A DNA stretch of 37,781 bases from Muribaculaceae bacterium (GTDB lineage Bacteria; Bacteroidota; Bacteroidia; Bacteroidales; Muribaculaceae): positions 1 through 37,781 of the forward strand of contig JAFZAC010000042.1 in NCBI GenBank assembly GCA_017548365.1. Direction: 5' to 3'. The notes under the pieces were generated by a model. It saw nothing but the letters and a program-made list of their open reading frames with translations, had not been told where the DNA came from and ran no database searches. Position 1 is the stretch's first letter, and each line of letters starts with the position of its first letter. Shown in pieces: positions 7,998-16,612 of the stretch. The position numbers and the translations under genes are program-made.

Positions 7998-8930
7998 ATG
8001 ACTCAGGAGAAGATAATAGAAAAAGTCAAAACTAAACTTATAGAGCAGGAACTCACGCCTGAACGCTTCTTGCGACCCACCAACAAGGCGGGCAACGAGA
8101 TTTATGTCATCGACGCTCACAATTCGCCCAACACTATGCTAGAAATAGGTCGACTGCGCGAAATAGCTTTCAGGCATGCCGGCGGAGGTACTGGCAAATC
8201 ATGCGACATCGATGAGTTTGATCTCATGGAACCCGCATGCCAGCAATTGTTGGTATGGAACCCCGACAATCGTGAAATATTAGGCGCCTACCGTTACATA
8301 ACCGGCAGCAACATGACCTTTGACAAGAACAACACCCCTCGCATCGCCATGTCGCACATGTTCCACTTCTCCGATGATTTCATAAATAATTACTTGCCCT
8401 ACACTCTGGAGTTGGGACGCTCCTTCGTCAGGCCCGAATACCAGTCCAGCCGCGTTGGTGCCAAAGGAATCTTCGCCCTCGACAACCTATGGGACGGACT
8501 TGGGGCGCTCACTGTCATACACCCCGAGATTAAATACCTCTTTGGTAAGATGACAATGTACACCAGCTATCCTGTCGACTGCCGCAACTTGCTTCTCGCT
8601 TTCCTGCATCTGTATTTCCCCGACCATGATAAACTTGTCACCCCCATTCACCCCCTTGACACTGGTCACGACATGCGTGAAGTTGCTGCTTATTTTGAAG
8701 GTGATGACTTTAAGACCGACTATCGTCGATTGAATACTTATATACGCAGCAAAGGCATCAACATACCGCCGCTAGTCAATGCATATATGAGTCTGTCACC
8801 CACCATGCGCATGCTGGGAACTGCCATCAACCACGAATTCGGCGACGTGGAAGAAAGCGGCATCTTGATTAATCTCGATGAAATTACCGACGCCAAAAAG
8901 AGCCGCCACATCGACACATATCATGGTTGA
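7998..8930 (+). CDS. glsB: Glycine-lipid N-acyltransferase (GNAT/OlsB-like)
   Basis: A 310-residue protein of the OlsB/hemolysin-like GNAT acyltransferase group. Family features include LREIAFRHAGGGTGKSCDID, where the acyl-ACP or acyl-CoA pocket forms, LLVWNPDNREILGAYRY, and the ELGRSFVRPEYQSSRVGAKG stretch that holds the acyl-donor binding loop. The expected reaction is transfer of a 3-hydroxy fatty acid to the amino group of glycine, the first step of glycine-lipid synthesis, followed by O-acylation by the upstream GlsA. The pair is separated by only 15 bases and shares one promoter. No clear terminator was found after the stop codon. Ornithine-lipid synthesis is the main alternative substrate. 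Confidence 0.87.
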   Translation: MTQEKIIEKVKTKLIEQELTPERFLRPTNKAGNEIYVIDAHNSPNTMLEIGRLREIAFRHAGGGTGKSCDIDEFDLMEPACQQLLVWNPDNREILGAYRYITGSNMTFDKNNTPRIAMSHMFHFSDDFINNYLPYTLELGRSFVRPEYQSSRVGAKGIFALDNLWDGLGALTVIHPEIKYLFGKMTMYTSYPVDCRNLLLAFLHLYFPDHDKLVTPIHPLDTGHDMREVAAYFEGDDFKTDYRRLNTYIRSKGINIPPLVNAYMSLSPTMRMLGTAINHEFGDVEESGILINLDEITDAKKSRHIDTYHG

Positions 8931-9241
8931 TGAGAGTTTTGTTTCTTCATGGCTCCAAAAGATTACATCCACATTATTTCCAATAACACATCTATAAGCC
9001 ATATCCGCACTGCGAGCATATGTGGCGGTGCTCGTGTGCAAGTTATGAATTGCAATAAACTCTTTCATGATCTCGCTCACGCGCTTCAACCAAGCCTTAA
9101 ATCTCATATTTTGGTATATCCATTTTTGTAATAATTTGCAACTATCGGTAAAATCCTTTACATACACAAATTGTAGTAGTGTTTGATCCTTTATTCATAC
9201 AACAAAAGCAGTAATTAAGACGTTATATAAGTAAATATATA
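8931..9241. other. 311-base gap between glsB and the Wzi-like gene
   Basis: No convincing gene, terminator or consensus promoter was found. The right half is AT-rich. An open frame on the minus strand (8796-9167) crosses the end of glsB but has no promoter or recognisable motif, so it is not annotated. TGCAAC preceded by TAATTT near 9130-9140 only loosely resembles a -7 box. Confidence 0.4.
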
Positions 9242-10819
9242 TTGTTATTGATAAGATTTGAAAAGGATATATTGTGCCTGATTTTGGCTATGATTGTGGG
9301 TGGTTCAATTGCTTGCGCAACCGACAGCATTGCTGTTGACTATAACGTGGGTCTCACCATCAACACAGGCGGCAGTGAGTTTGCCCCCTACTATATATCC
9401 AGCAATCGGCATGGAACCGTCACTCAGCAGCACTCAGCGTTGCTCTCAGCGGGTATCAAACATGATATGGACACTACTCGCCGTCTCTCGTGGGGTGCTG
9501 GAGCCGAGATGTGGGGTGGCTGGTCGTCGAGCATAGACTACCAGCGCTATGACTCCGAGCACATGGCTTGGACCTCCAACCCTCAACATCCTGCACGATT
9601 GTGGATGCAGCAACTATGGATAGAGGGTAAACACCGTGGCGTCTTCCTCACCATTGGACAAAAAGACATTGACCCTGAATTTGTCAATCGTGATTTAAGC
9701 AGCGGTGATCTGGTGATGAGCGGCAATGCTCGAGCAGCATTTGGAGCAAGAGCAGGGTTTATCAATTTCCAAAATGTACCTTTCACTCATGGTTGGCTGC
9801 AAATCAAGGGTGAATATGGCTACTACCGCCATCACAGCACCATATGGCTTAAGAATCATTACAATTATTATAACAACTTTATTACCACCCACTACTGGTT
9901 TAACTACAAGAATATCCATTTCCGCACTAATCCCAACAAACCGCTAATTCTCACGATAGGAGCACAGGCGGCATGCCAGTTTGCTGGCAATGCCTACTAT
10001 TATGAAAAAGGAGAAAAATCGATGACAGTGAAAATGAAGCCCACATTCAAAGCCTTCTGGCGAGCTCTCTTTGCTGGCAGCGGTGGTGAAAACCAGGGAG
10101 ATCAAGCCTATGTGCAAGGCAACCATGTGGGTTCGTGGGACATTGCACTCGATTATCACCTACCAATCGGCGACATGGTACGAGGCTACTACCAGTCACT
10201 ATGGGAAGACGGTTCAGGAATTGGCAAGATGAACGGCTTTGACGGATTGTGGGGAGTGGAATACCGCAGTGGAGGTCACGGAATAGTGACAGGTGCAGTA
10301 GTGGAATTTCTAGACTTGATGAACCAGAGCGGAGCAATTCATTTTTCATATAAAGACATAATAGATGACTTTCATCCCAATGGCAGCGATATTACATACA
10401 AAGCCACTGGTAGCGACGATTACTACAATAACTACTGCTACAACGGCTACCAAAATCGCGGTATGTCGATTGGTACGCCCATGGCACGTTCGCCGCTCTA
10501 CAACACCGACGGCTATATGCGTTTCACCGACAACCGCTTGCGTGGTTTCCACATGGCTGTTATGGGTGAGTTTGGAAGTCAGGTTAGTTACCGCACCATG
10601 CTGTCGTGGCGTAAATCGTTCGGCACACCGTTCATTCCACACGTTGAGCCGCTAAAATGCACCTCGATGATGATTGAAGTCAGCTACACTCCACAACGCG
10701 TTTCGGGCTTACAGCTTAAGGCCCAGCTGGCACACGACCATGGCAAACTCTACGGTGGCAACAACACTGGAGCTCTTATTTCTATAACATATAACGGCAA
10801 TTTCACATTCAAGCGATGA
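9242..10819 (+). CDS. Wzi-like outer-membrane beta-barrel protein
   Basis: A 525-residue exported protein rich in aromatic, beta-strand-like segments (for example YYISSNRHGTVTQQHSALLS, WGAGAEMWGGWSS, IKGEYGYYRHHSTIWLKNHY). The pattern matches the Bacteroidales capsule-assembly Wzi-like family, in which Wzi holds capsular polysaccharide at the outer surface; that role is inferred from family only, and no capsule genes lie nearby. The N-terminus has a basic start and the hydrophobic stretch ILCLILAMIVGGSIACA, a signal peptide. No ATG stands at the right place: TTG codons at 9242, 9248 and 9275 are the candidates, since the first ATG (9290) would cut into the signal peptide. Its stop overlaps the next gene by four bases, so the two are coupled. 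Confidence 0.8.
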   Translation: MLLIRFEKDILCLILAMIVGGSIACATDSIAVDYNVGLTINTGGSEFAPYYISSNRHGTVTQQHSALLSAGIKHDMDTTRRLSWGAGAEMWGGWSSSIDYQRYDSEHMAWTSNPQHPARLWMQQLWIEGKHRGVFLTIGQKDIDPEFVNRDLSSGDLVMSGNARAAFGARAGFINFQNVPFTHGWLQIKGEYGYYRHHSTIWLKNHYNYYNNFITTHYWFNYKNIHFRTNPNKPLILTIGAQAACQFAGNAYYYEKGEKSMTVKMKPTFKAFWRALFAGSGGENQGDQAYVQGNHVGSWDIALDYHLPIGDMVRGYYQSLWEDGSGIGKMNGFDGLWGVEYRSGGHGIVTGAVVEFLDLMNQSGAIHFSYKDIIDDFHPNGSDITYKATGSDDYYNNYCYNGYQNRGMSIGTPMARSPLYNTDGYMRFTDNRLRGFHMAVMGEFGSQVSYRTMLSWRKSFGTPFIPHVEPLKCTSMMIEVSYTPQRVSGLQLKAQLAHDHGKLYGGNNTGALISITYNGNFTFKR

Positions 10820-11265
10820 GACAAACTGTTTCACATATCATTTTGGCATTGCTCGCCCTTGCAGCACTGAATGGCTGCTCACGCAACAATGGAGACATAG
10901 GGCTGTGGTTTGGACTGTGGCATCTCGATACTGTAGAGGTTGATGGCAAACCCGATGCCGCCTACGATGGTCAGTTCTACTTCTTGTTTCAGAACAAAGT
11001 GTTCTGTGTGAGGCATGTGGACGAAGTCTTTCACCAAAATTTAGAAAGCTATGCTGAATGGCAAGAGAGCGACGATGGCAAGACGATTATTATCAACTTC
11101 GTCGACAACCGCTTTAGCCCTCGTGTGGATGACCAGCTGCCCGATATATACCTGAGCACCGTTACTACAATGAATGTAGTTACACTTAATACAACCACCA
11201 TGACACTTAGCCGCACTAGTGACTCGGGCACAACCATCACCTATCACCTCACTCACTGGCAATAA
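10816..11265 (+). CDS. Small lipocalin-like lipoprotein
   Basis: A 149-residue lipoprotein. The signal sequence ends in the lipobox LNGC, with C21 as the lipidated residue. The mature part begins NNGDIGLWFGLWHLDTVEVDG, the W-x-L-x-x-V/I pattern seen at the start of many small Bacteroidales lipocalin-like domains, and continues in alternating strands to a C-terminal TYHLTHWQ. It overlaps the upstream Wzi-like gene by four bases (ATGA), indicating translational coupling and a shared pathway or complex at the outer membrane. A strong terminator follows. A specific ligand or function cannot be read from the sequence. Confidence 0.82.
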   Translation: MRQTVSHIILALLALAALNGCSRNNGDIGLWFGLWHLDTVEVDGKPDAAYDGQFYFLFQNKVFCVRHVDEVFHQNLESYAEWQESDDGKTIIINFVDNRFSPRVDDQLPDIYLSTVTTMNVVTLNTTTMTLSRTSDSGTTITYHLTHWQ

Positions 11266-11295
11266 GCTAATTGATATTGCCATTTAATAAACAAC

Positions 11296-11328
11296 AATCG
11301 CCACGAGCATTGGTTGCTCGTGGCGATT
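11296..11328. terminator. Bidirectional terminator between the lipoprotein gene and pckA
   Basis: A perfect 14-base stem, AATCGCCACGAGCA (11296-11309) and TGCTCGTGGCGATT (11315-11328), with a 5-base loop. It is followed by TAATTTT on the plus side. It lies between two convergent genes. Confidence 0.85.
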
Positions 11329-11359
11329 AATTTTCCTAAATCTGATTTCTGAAATCTGA

Positions 11360-12973
11360 TTAAAGCTGTGGACCAGCGGCTACGAGTGCCTTACCAGCCT
11401 CGTTGCTCTCATACTTAGCAAAGTTCTTGATGAAGCGACTTGCCAAGTCTTTAGCCTTCTCTTCCCACTCTGCGGGGTTAGCATAAGTGTCGCGTGGATC
11501 CAAGATGCCTGGATCTACGCCTTCGAGCTGGGTGGGAACGGTGAAGTTGAAGAATGGAATCTCCTTAGTAGGCGCATTGTCAATGCTGTGATTGAGGATA
11601 GCGTCGATGATACCACGGGTGTCCTTGATAGAGATGCGCTTACCAGTGCCATTCCAACCAGTGTTCACCAAATAGGCCTTAGCACCGCTCACCTGCATGC
11701 GTTTAACGAGTTCCTCGGCATACTTGGTTGGATGCAACTCAAGGAACGCCTGACCGAAGCATGCGCTAAAGGTAGGAGTAGGTTCGGTAATGCCGCGCTC
11801 GGTACCCGCAAGCTTAGCAGTGAAACCACTCAAGAAGTAGTACTTGGTCTGCTCTGGAGTCAAGATTGATACTGGAGGCAGCACGCCAAAAGCATCAGCA
11901 CTCAAGAAAATAACCTGCTTAGCAGCGGGACCGTGGCTCTGTGGGCGCACGATGTTCTTTATGTGGTAGATTGGGTAGCTTACACGGGTATTCTCTGTCA
12001 CGCTCTTGTCGGCGAAGTCAATCTTACCCTCGGCGTCAACAGTCACATTCTCTAGCAATGCATCACGATGGATAGCGTTGTAGATGTCGGGCTCGCTCTC
12101 CTTATCAAGGTTGATAACCTTGGCGTAACATCCGCCTTCGAAGTTAAAGATACCCTCATCGTCCCAGCCGTGCTCGTCATCACCGATGAGTTTGCGCTTA
12201 GGATCGGTAGAAAGAGTAGTCTTACCTGTACCACTCAAACCGAAGAAGATGGCAGTGTTCTCACCATTCATATCGGTATTGGCGCTGCAGTGCATTGCTG
12301 CAATACCCTTCAATGGCAGATAGTAGTTCATCATCGAGAAGAGACCTTTCTTCATCTCACCACCATACCAGGTATTTAGGATTACTTGCTCTTTGCTCGA
12401 AACGTTGAATACTACTGCTGTCTCACTGTTGAGTCCAAGCTCCTTGTAGTTATCTACCTTTGCCTTGCTTGCGGTGTAAACAATAAAGTCTGGTTCCTGA
12501 TCAAACTCCTCCTCGTTCTGTGGACGAATGAACATATTGGTCACGAAGTGTGCCTGCCATGCCACCTCCATGATAAAGCGAACTTTCATACGGGTGTCCT
12601 TGTGGGTGCCGCAGAATCCGTCAACAACAAACAAGCGCTTGCCGCTCAGTTGCTTCTGAGCCATTTCTTTCACTGCAGCCCAAGTCTCAAGGCTTGCAGG
12701 GTGGTTGTCGTTTGGATACTCGGGAGTAGTCCACCACACAGTATTCTTACTGTTCTCGTCCATAACAATGAACTTGTCCTTAGGCGAGCGACCGGTGTAT
12801 ATACCAGTCATCACGTTGATGGCGCCAAGCTCAGTCTCCTGGCCCACGTCAAAACCCTCGAGACCATCTTTGGTCTCCTCGTTGAACAATACCTCATAAG
12901 TTGGGTTGTAAAGCACCTCCTGAACATCGGTGATGCCATACTTCGCTAAAACTGACTTATCAAATTTTGCCAT
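11360..12973 (-). CDS. pckA: Phosphoenolpyruvate carboxykinase (ATP)
   Basis: A 537-residue ATP-type PEP carboxykinase, interconverting oxaloacetate plus ATP and phosphoenolpyruvate plus CO2 plus ADP in the cytoplasm. In fermenting Bacteroidales it often runs towards oxaloacetate, feeding the succinate/propionate route. Visible motifs are [10 protein letters not shown] near the N-terminus, the kinase-1a loop [13 protein letters not shown], the metal-binding and kinase-2 segment [20 protein letters not shown], and the adenine-site region [11 protein letters not shown]. Length is normal and no key residue is missing. It is a single-gene unit with a consensus promoter, a palindrome just upstream of that promoter, and a bidirectional terminator. 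Confidence 0.98.
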   Translation of the reverse strand: MAKFDKSVLAKYGITDVQEVLYNPTYEVLFNEETKDGLEGFDVGQETELGAINVMTGIYTGRSPKDKFIVMDENSKNTVWWTTPEYPNDNHPASLETWAAVKEMAQKQLSGKRLFVVDGFCGTHKDTRMKVRFIMEVAWQAHFVTNMFIRPQNEEEFDQEPDFIVYTASKAKVDNYKELGLNSETAVVFNVSSKEQVILNTWYGGEMKKGLFSMMNYYLPLKGIAAMHCSANTDMNGENTAIFFGLSGTGKTTLSTDPKRKLIGDDEHGWDDEGIFNFEGGCYAKVINLDKESEPDIYNAIHRDALLENVTVDAEGKIDFADKSVTENTRVSYPIYHIKNIVRPQSHGPAAKQVIFLSADAFGVLPPVSILTPEQTKYYFLSGFTAKLAGTERGITEPTPTFSACFGQAFLELHPTKYAEELVKRMQVSGAKAYLVNTGWNGTGKRISIKDTRGIIDAILNHSIDNAPTKEIPFFNFTVPTQLEGVDPGILDPRDTYANPAEWEEKAKDLASRFIKNFAKYESNEAGKALVAAGPQL

Positions 12974-13044
12974 AGCTGTAAATGATTTATAATGATTTTC
13001 TTAAAAGTTTCCTATTGATTAATAACCTCATTACTTTTAGAACG

Positions 13045-13100
13045 CAAAATTACACATTTATTTTGTAATAATGAATAATTATGGAAAAAAATCCATAATT
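13045..13100 (-). promoter_or_regulatory. pckA promoter with upstream palindrome
   Basis: TAATTTTG on the minus strand (13052-13045) is the -7 element, about 72 bases before the pckA start codon. Upstream of it, at 13077-13100, is a perfect inverted repeat AATTATGGA-N6-TCCATAATT. Nine-base arms and a six-base spacer suit a dimeric regulator. The regulator is unknown. Confidence 0.55.
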
Positions 13101-13106
13101 AGAGTG

Positions 13107-13135
13107 AAAAAACACACTGATTGATCCAGTGTGTT
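13107..13135 (-). terminator. Second terminator after the 999-residue protein gene
   Basis: On the minus strand AACACACTG (13135-13127) pairs with CAGTGTGTT (13119-13111) and runs into a T6 tract. It lies between the first terminator and the pckA promoter, so it backs up insulation of pckA. Confidence 0.75.
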
Positions 13136-13179
13136 TCACAAGTATATTATATAATAGATCTAAATCAATAATAATGAAC

Positions 13180-13211
13180 AAAAAAACGACCCATGCACAC
13201 GCATGGGCCGT
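13180..13211 (-). terminator. Terminator of the 999-residue protein gene
   Basis: On the minus strand ACGGCCCATGC-GTGT-GCATGGGTCGT is followed by T7. The same element, with compensating stem changes, follows the paralogous gene at 31585-31619. Confidence 0.88.
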
Positions 13212-13278
13212 CCACGTTATTGAGAATTATTTAATATGAAGGGAGTCAAGAAAGTATTAAAAATCCCTTTACTACTGA

Positions 13279-16278
13279 TCAATATATCACTTTGCTAGTT
13301 GTAGTAGCTCCGTTGCTATAGCGGGTTTCCACGATATTCACACCCTGGAATGGACGGCTGCTTGCAATACCCATCATGTTGTAGTAGGTCACGCCCACCA
13401 CCTTAGACTCGGCATTGATAGTGCCAATGGCTGTTGGAGTGCCATTGTTGAACTTAGCAGTAATCTTATCCTCGGCAATGAAGTAGTCTTTACCGCTTCC
13501 ACCTTCGGTCACTGCCATAGTATTGTGGTCATGGCCTGCACCGTTTTCTCCAGGAATTGTGGTTGCATAGAGACGCACGATGTAGTTCACATTCTTGTTG
13601 CCGTCGTAAGCCCAGTCAATGAAGAGGTCGTTAACGCTCACAGGATCATTGCTTGGATAGATGGTGTAGAGGCACTCATAATCGCTTGCCCATTGTGTCA
13701 TAAGGCCAGTATTTGGATCTATACCTTCACCGCTCTGCATATTCTCGCGGTTGAGCAGTCTCTCGCCCTCAATGAGTGTAGGATTGTTCTTTGTGTCAAT
13801 CTCGCGCCACACACGGTAATAGTAAACGTAATTGATGCTGCTTTCGGTGGATTTTGGCAATTTGGGAGTGATACTCAAATTCACACGGTAACCCATCTTG
13901 TTACCGCCATCTTCATAGAATGGCTCGCTCTTCTCCATTGCTGCAATCTCTACTTCAACCTGAGGATATAGAGTGCTCTGGATTTCGCAGCCGTAAGAGT
14001 TTGGCTTCGAGGCGTCACCATTGTAGAGAGTGTTGATTACTGGCACGTAGTTGCTCTTCTGGTTGTCGCTCGAGCTGTTGATGTCGTGAGTGGTGATGTT
14101 GCCACCCTCGGTGCCCACTGTCTGGGTACCTACCAGCTCGTTGAGCTGACCAGCATCGTTCAGGGCATAGATGTAGTAATTACCACTGTTCTGGAAGTTC
14201 TCGGCTTTGCCAATCTTGTCGAAATTCTTAAAGTTATTGGATTTCAGACGGCGTATCTCATAGTTCTGTACGTTGGCGGCAGGATTGTTTATGGCGTTGA
14301 ATGTGATGGTGTTATCAGGAGTAGCCTTAGCACTATGATCAGTATCGGCAATCACCTCGTCAAGGGTGCGACCCTCGCCGCCCACTTCGTTAGTAGTCTT
14401 GTAAACAGGTACTACATACTTGTCACTGCAAGCATAATAGCCATTGGTCTTCTGCTCCTTGAATGTGTAGATATATTGGTCGTAGTGATTGTTTTTGGCA
14501 GTCGATTCGCTGAAACGGTCAATAATCTTCACTGTCGAGTTCTCGAAACTTGTGATTGTGCCACTGGTGACAGGTTCTTCATCATCAAAGAGGAAGCCAA
14601 GATCCTGAGTGTTGTTGTCGTATTCTACAGTGTAGCTGTACTGTTTCAAACCCTCTTCATTATCAATTGGGGTGAATGTTACGGTAGCGATAGGTTTGTC
14701 GGTGCTACCATATTTGCGATATACCCTGTAAGCCTCGGGACGGATAGTCTCATAGCTTTGAATTGAAGAAGGAGTAATCGAAACAGTGTTCTTGTAGATA
14801 TTTATCTGCTTGGTTGAACTCTCGATGTGATAGCGACTGCGATATTCCGAAACCTCGTTAAAGAACGCGTATTTCTTACTTGGAATGATAACGGTGCGCA
14901 CGGGGCTCTCGGCACTGATGGTGATGTAAGGTGTTTCGTCTTCACTGTCATCTGTCACGTCCTTGTTGCGTAGCACGGAAGTGCCATCTACTTTGTAGTT
15001 GATGGGATGAGCTGTGATGACATAGCGGATGGTCTGCTGCTCATCGGTCTGCTCCACTTGGTAACTGTGGTTTTGAACGCGCACCATACCGTTCTCGTCC
15101 TTCTGTACATCCTGAATTAAGGTGCGAGTGCCGTCGTCATTTAAGATATATACATAGAAATGCTGTGGCACATGAGTACCCAGGTTCTCATAAGTGAATG
15201 AAGTGCTCCAGTCAAGATTTATATCATAGAAACCATAGGTCTCGCTTGATGGCGTTGCCACGGCATTGAGGTCGGCGGTGTACATGAGCACTTTGGGCAA
15301 CACTGTAAGATCACCATCGCCATTCTCGTAGTTCTTGAAAATCTGTGCGTCAGTGTGAGTATCACTGAGATTATTACGAGTGTCGCGATCTTTAGATTCA
15401 TTATAACCATATTCCAGACGACGGTCAGGTATGAAAATCGACAGGTTTTCAAGGGCGTAAGACTCACCAGTCGAAGCAATCTCAAACCAATGGTCATAAG
15501 TTGTGCTGTTACCGAAACCAATCACGTTGGTGCAGTCGTGGTAGCAGGGATAAGGGTGGCCCTGCTTAATCTCGTCGATGAAGTCGTTGGAATTGTGGCC
15601 ACCATCACCTTTCACGGGGCTGATTTGCTCAAACAGGCGATAGAAAGGAGCCCAATAGCTTGCTCTGGGCTTGCCCTTAGAAATGATGAAGAAGCGGTTT
15701 GTGACACCTTCAAATGAGTAAAGGTAACCAGGATTTTCAGCATCATGCACTCTGGTAAAATGCGACATCAATTTAACCGATGATATAGCGTTGTTGAGCA
15801 TGTAGTCGGTGCTGTCGCTCTTGCCGTTGGCATAAGACCTGTACCAGCTGTCTTTCACGTTCACCATGAGCAAGGTCATTCCGTCTTGCTCAGGATTCTC
15901 AATCACCTCGTTTGGGTCAGCATTGTCCCAAGTGACTTTCATAGGTTTACTGGGATCAACACTTGCATGGGCATAGGCATTATAGTTAATCTTGCGCCAC
16001 TGCTCGCCACCGAAGTCATAGGCATAGTGGATACCTGGGATTGTTTTGTCGGTGTAAATAGCCTTCACTAATGCTTTAATCTGTTCGGGGCTGTTGGCCT
16101 CGTCCATAATACTGGCAGTTTTTTCTACACCATTAGCATCTATATAAGTATAGGTGTAATTACTATAGTCAAACTTTGTGACTTTGGTGGTTGTCTCGTG
16201 ATACACAGTAGCTGCTGCTGGGAGTATACCAGCTATTACTAACAATGTAAGGATAAAAAATTTCCAAGTTTTCTTCAT
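13279..16278 (-). CDS. Large exported protein, paralogue 1, type IX-like C-terminus
   Basis: A 999-residue protein of unrecognised family. It starts with a signal peptide (about 1-23, ILPAAATVY). Marked segments are TTKVTKFDYSNYTYTYIDANG, KPRASYWAPFYRLFEQISPV, KVLMYTADLNAVATPSSE and KSTESSINYVYYYRVWREID. The last ~45 residues, with VTYYNMMGIASSRPFQGVN and SNGATTTSKVIY, resemble the short beta domain that directs proteins to the type IX secretion system in Bacteroidota, so cell-surface display or secretion is inferred. It is clearly paralogous to the gene at 28503-31532: both ends are highly alike and the middle (about 490-620) is more divergent. It is transcribed alone, with a leader of about 95 bases and two terminators. 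No enzymatic motif was seen; an adhesin or matrix component is only a guess. Confidence 0.85.
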   Translation of the reverse strand: MKKTWKFFILTLLVIAGILPAAATVYHETTTKVTKFDYSNYTYTYIDANGVEKTASIMDEANSPEQIKALVKAIYTDKTIPGIHYAYDFGGEQWRKINYNAYAHASVDPSKPMKVTWDNADPNEVIENPEQDGMTLLMVNVKDSWYRSYANGKSDSTDYMLNNAISSVKLMSHFTRVHDAENPGYLYSFEGVTNRFFIISKGKPRASYWAPFYRLFEQISPVKGDGGHNSNDFIDEIKQGHPYPCYHDCTNVIGFGNSTTYDHWFEIASTGESYALENLSIFIPDRRLEYGYNESKDRDTRNNLSDTHTDAQIFKNYENGDGDLTVLPKVLMYTADLNAVATPSSETYGFYDINLDWSTSFTYENLGTHVPQHFYVYILNDDGTRTLIQDVQKDENGMVRVQNHSYQVEQTDEQQTIRYVITAHPINYKVDGTSVLRNKDVTDDSEDETPYITISAESPVRTVIIPSKKYAFFNEVSEYRSRYHIESSTKQINIYKNTVSITPSSIQSYETIRPEAYRVYRKYGSTDKPIATVTFTPIDNEEGLKQYSYTVEYDNNTQDLGFLFDDEEPVTSGTITSFENSTVKIIDRFSESTAKNNHYDQYIYTFKEQKTNGYYACSDKYVVPVYKTTNEVGGEGRTLDEVIADTDHSAKATPDNTITFNAINNPAANVQNYEIRRLKSNNFKNFDKIGKAENFQNSGNYYIYALNDAGQLNELVGTQTVGTEGGNITTHDINSSSDNQKSNYVPVINTLYNGDASKPNSYGCEIQSTLYPQVEVEIAAMEKSEPFYEDGGNKMGYRVNLSITPKLPKSTESSINYVYYYRVWREIDTKNNPTLIEGERLLNRENMQSGEGIDPNTGLMTQWASDYECLYTIYPSNDPVSVNDLFIDWAYDGNKNVNYIVRLYATTIPGENGAGHDHNTMAVTEGGSGKDYFIAEDKITAKFNNGTPTAIGTINAESKVVGVTYYNMMGIASSRPFQGVNIVETRYSNGATTTSKVIY

Positions 16279-16379
16279 AGTGTTATTCTCAATAAAATAA
16301 TAAAAGTAATAATAAAAAATTGTGTATTACGTATTCCCCAAAAACTCAATAGTTCTTGTTTTTGTAATAATATCGACGG

Positions 16380-16387
16380 CAAAATTA
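16380..16387 (-). promoter_or_regulatory. -7 element of the 999-residue protein gene
   Basis: TAATTTTG on the minus strand is followed by CCGTCGATATTATTACA. The paralogous gene has TAACTTTG followed by CAGTCGATATTTTTACA, so promoter and start of the leader are conserved between the copies. The start codon is about 100 bases downstream. Confidence 0.7.
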
Positions 16388-16612
16388 TAATTATTGATAA
16401 TAATGTGCAATTATTTTAATTTAAAATTTTATTTAAAATATATAATTTATGTGAATATTTTTATTTAATAAGGTAAATAATTTAAATAAAATAATAAATG
16501 ATTTACAGTAATTAATAATAAAATAAATAATTTAACATAAAATTATAATCACAAAATAACAATGTCAATAATAATCATTAATGACTTATATAAATTCTAT
16601 GTAAACTGCTGA
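16388..16612. other. Very AT-rich spacer upstream of the 999-residue protein gene
   Basis: About 225 bases built almost only of A and T, with no open gene or hairpin terminator that I can support. It separates the stop of the lipoprotein gene from the promoter of the 999-residue protein gene. It may be a flexible or nucleoid-protein-bound upstream region. Confidence 0.4.

Noticed and set aside
8796..9167. Open frame of 123 codons on the minus strand across the end of glsB
   Set aside because: A third of it is antisense to glsB, it has no promoter or motif, and the sequence resembles no protein I know.
12386..12949. Open frame of 187 codons antisense to pckA
   Set aside because: Lies wholly within pckA, a highly conserved gene; a shadow of its codon bias.
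14086..14766. Open frame of 226 codons antisense to the 999-residue protein
   Set aside because: Fully inside the larger gene, and a similar antisense frame is seen in the paralogue, as expected from shared codon use.
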